DNA of 6,473 nt, taken from NCBI GenBank assembly GCA_041623895.1, contig JBFJVZ010000422.1, positions 1 through 6,473 of the forward strand, read 5' to 3'. Positions 5,629 to 6,473 of this stretch are shown here, in pieces. How positions within the stretch are numbered: position 1 is the first letter of the stretch; the number at the start of each line of letters is the position of its first letter. The stretch is from JBFJVZ01 sp041623895. Lineage in GTDB: Bacteria > Planctomycetota > Planctomycetia > Pirellulales > Pirellulaceae. Below the pieces are notes generated by a model. It did no database searches. It had not been told where the DNA came from and worked only from the letters and a program-made list of their open reading frames with translations. Position numbers and translations under genes: made by a program.

Positions 5629-6423
5629 ATGAGCGAACCCACCATTGACGAACTGTTTGACCTGACCGGTCGCGTCGCTTTGATCACCGGGGCCTCCGGC
5701 TGGCTCGGCAGCGCCATGGCCGCGGCACTGGCCGAGGCGGGCGCGGACGTGGTGGTGGCGAGCCGCGATGCCGAACGGGGAAAACTGGCTGCTGCCAAGC
5801 TTGCTGCGGATAAAGGAAATCGGCATCACGTCGTCGTACTCGATCAACTTGATGACCAATCAATCCAGAACGGTTTCGCTGCAGCGGTCTCGGCAGCCGG
5901 CAAGGTCGACATCCTGATCAACAATGCTCACGCCGCCGACGCGCACGACCTGACCAATGTCACCGCCGAACAGTTCAACCGAGTCCTCGCCAACGCTACC
6001 GGATGGTTTTTGCTCGCCCGTCAACTACGGGACCATGTCGTCGGGCGCGGTGCGCCAGGCAGCATCGTCAACATCGGTTCAATGTACGGGCAGGTCGGTT
6101 CGTATCCGGACAGCTACGAAGACATCTGCGCCGCCAGTCCCGTGTCGTATCACACGCTCAAAAGCGGCATCATTCACATGACGCGTCACCTTGCTGTCTA
6201 TTGGGCTCGTGACCGTATTCGTGTGAATTGCCTCAGCCCGGGACCGTTTCCCAGCCCTCAGGCTCCGCCCGGATTGGCCGAACGGCTGGAAACGAAATCG
6301 CCATTGGGCCGGATGGGGCAGCCCTACGAATTGAAAGGTGCCTTGTTGTTGCTGGCCAGTGGTGCCGGCAGCTACATCACTGGCCAAAACCTGACAGTCG
6401 ACGGCGGCTGGACAGCATGGTGA
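5629..6423 (+). CDS. Short-chain dehydrogenase/reductase with extended active-site loop
   Basis: A 264-residue classical SDR. TGASGWLG (20-27) binds the cofactor; Ser45-Arg46 after strand 2 (VVVASRDAER) suggests NADP(H), in contrast to the first SDR. INNAH (97-101) replaces INNAG, and the tetrad Asn122 is present (LANATGWF). Catalytic Tyr174 and Lys178 sit in YHTLK. The likely serine, Ser151 (NIGSMYG), is 23 residues before Tyr instead of about 13, the extra segment being roughly SYPDSYEDICAAS (158-170). This SMYG...YE...P..Y..K layout is the one I associate with PtmA-like and gluconate 5-dehydrogenase-like SDRs. LSPGPFPSP (202-210) and LTVDGGW (255-261) are normal. The frame is open back to an ATG at 5578 inside the preceding gene, but conserved sequence starts after 5629, so that ATG is preferred. 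The 20-nt gap to the Gfo/Idh gene points to one transcript and consecutive or opposed redox steps on one substrate. Confidence 0.9.
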   Translation: MSEPTIDELFDLTGRVALITGASGWLGSAMAAALAEAGADVVVASRDAERGKLAAAKLAADKGNRHHVVVLDQLDDQSIQNGFAAAVSAAGKVDILINNAHAADAHDLTNVTAEQFNRVLANATGWFLLARQLRDHVVGRGAPGSIVNIGSMYGQVGSYPDSYEDICAASPVSYHTLKSGIIHMTRHLAVYWARDRIRVNCLSPGPFPSPQAPPGLAERLETKSPLGRMGQPYELKGALLLLASGAGSYITGQNLTVDGGWTAW

Positions 6424-6433
6424 GCTATCGTCG

Positions 6434-6465
6434 TCGATCGCTCCGCGATCGAACGTTTTGTTTTC
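6434..6465 (+). terminator. Intrinsic terminator-like hairpin
   Basis: TCGATCGC (6434-6441) and GCGATCGA (6445-6452) form a perfect 8-bp stem with the loop TCC. ACGTTTTGTTTTC follows, a T-rich but interrupted tail. It starts 10 nt after the SDR stop, the right place to end the Gfo/Idh-SDR transcript. The tail is weaker than a textbook U-run. Confidence 0.6.
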
Positions 6466-6473
6466 ATTCCGAC

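Noticed and set aside
1..6473. CRISPR arrays, tRNA or rRNA genes, transposase or integrase genes, riboswitches
   Set aside because: No regularly spaced repeats, no cloverleaf-like segment, no transposase-like protein and no recognisable aptamer were seen on either strand.

Overview
The window looks like chromosomal DNA from a planctomycete, most likely of the Rhodopirellula/Pirellulaceae kind. This rests on moderate GC, almost no Shine-Dalgarno sequences before the starts, three kinds of short hairpin-forming repeat in the gaps, and gene families (SSS symporter, Gfo/Idh/MocA oxidoreductase, amidohydrolase, SDR) that are abundant in that phylum. The taxonomic call is an inference from pattern memory, not a database result.

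Layout. Positions 1-428 carry no gene. They hold two different repeats: an imperfect inverted repeat at 4-87 and a REP-like hairpin element at 113-190. A plus-strand run follows: a 13-segment sodium:solute symporter (429-1919), an HpcH/HpaI-type class II pyruvate aldolase (1970-2731), and an NAD-type short-chain dehydrogenase whose start overlaps the aldolase end by 14 nt (2718-3503). A second copy of the hairpin element (3506-3588) fills the 91-nt gap to a convergent minus-strand metal-dependent amidohydrolase (3595-4437). A 160-nt divergent gap with a degenerate two-unit GC-rich repeat separates this from a second plus-strand pair: a Gfo/Idh/MocA oxidoreductase (4598-5608) and, 20 nt on, a second SDR with a long insert in its active-site region (5629-6423). 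A short terminator-like hairpin with a T-rich tail follows at 6434-6465.

How the genes may work together (inference). A secondary transporter, three NAD(P)-dependent oxidoreductases, a PF04909-type hydrolase that could act as a lactonase, and a 2-keto-3-deoxy acid aldolase match the enzyme classes of a non-phosphorylated sugar or sugar-acid pathway: uptake, oxidation, lactone opening, dehydration, retro-aldol cleavage. The dehydratase step is not in the window and neither is a regulator, so the substrate cannot be named. No clearly new system is visible. The points most worth following are the shared hairpin element placed exactly between convergent genes, the second GTAG/CTAC-ended repeat, and the unusual active-site residues of the first SDR.
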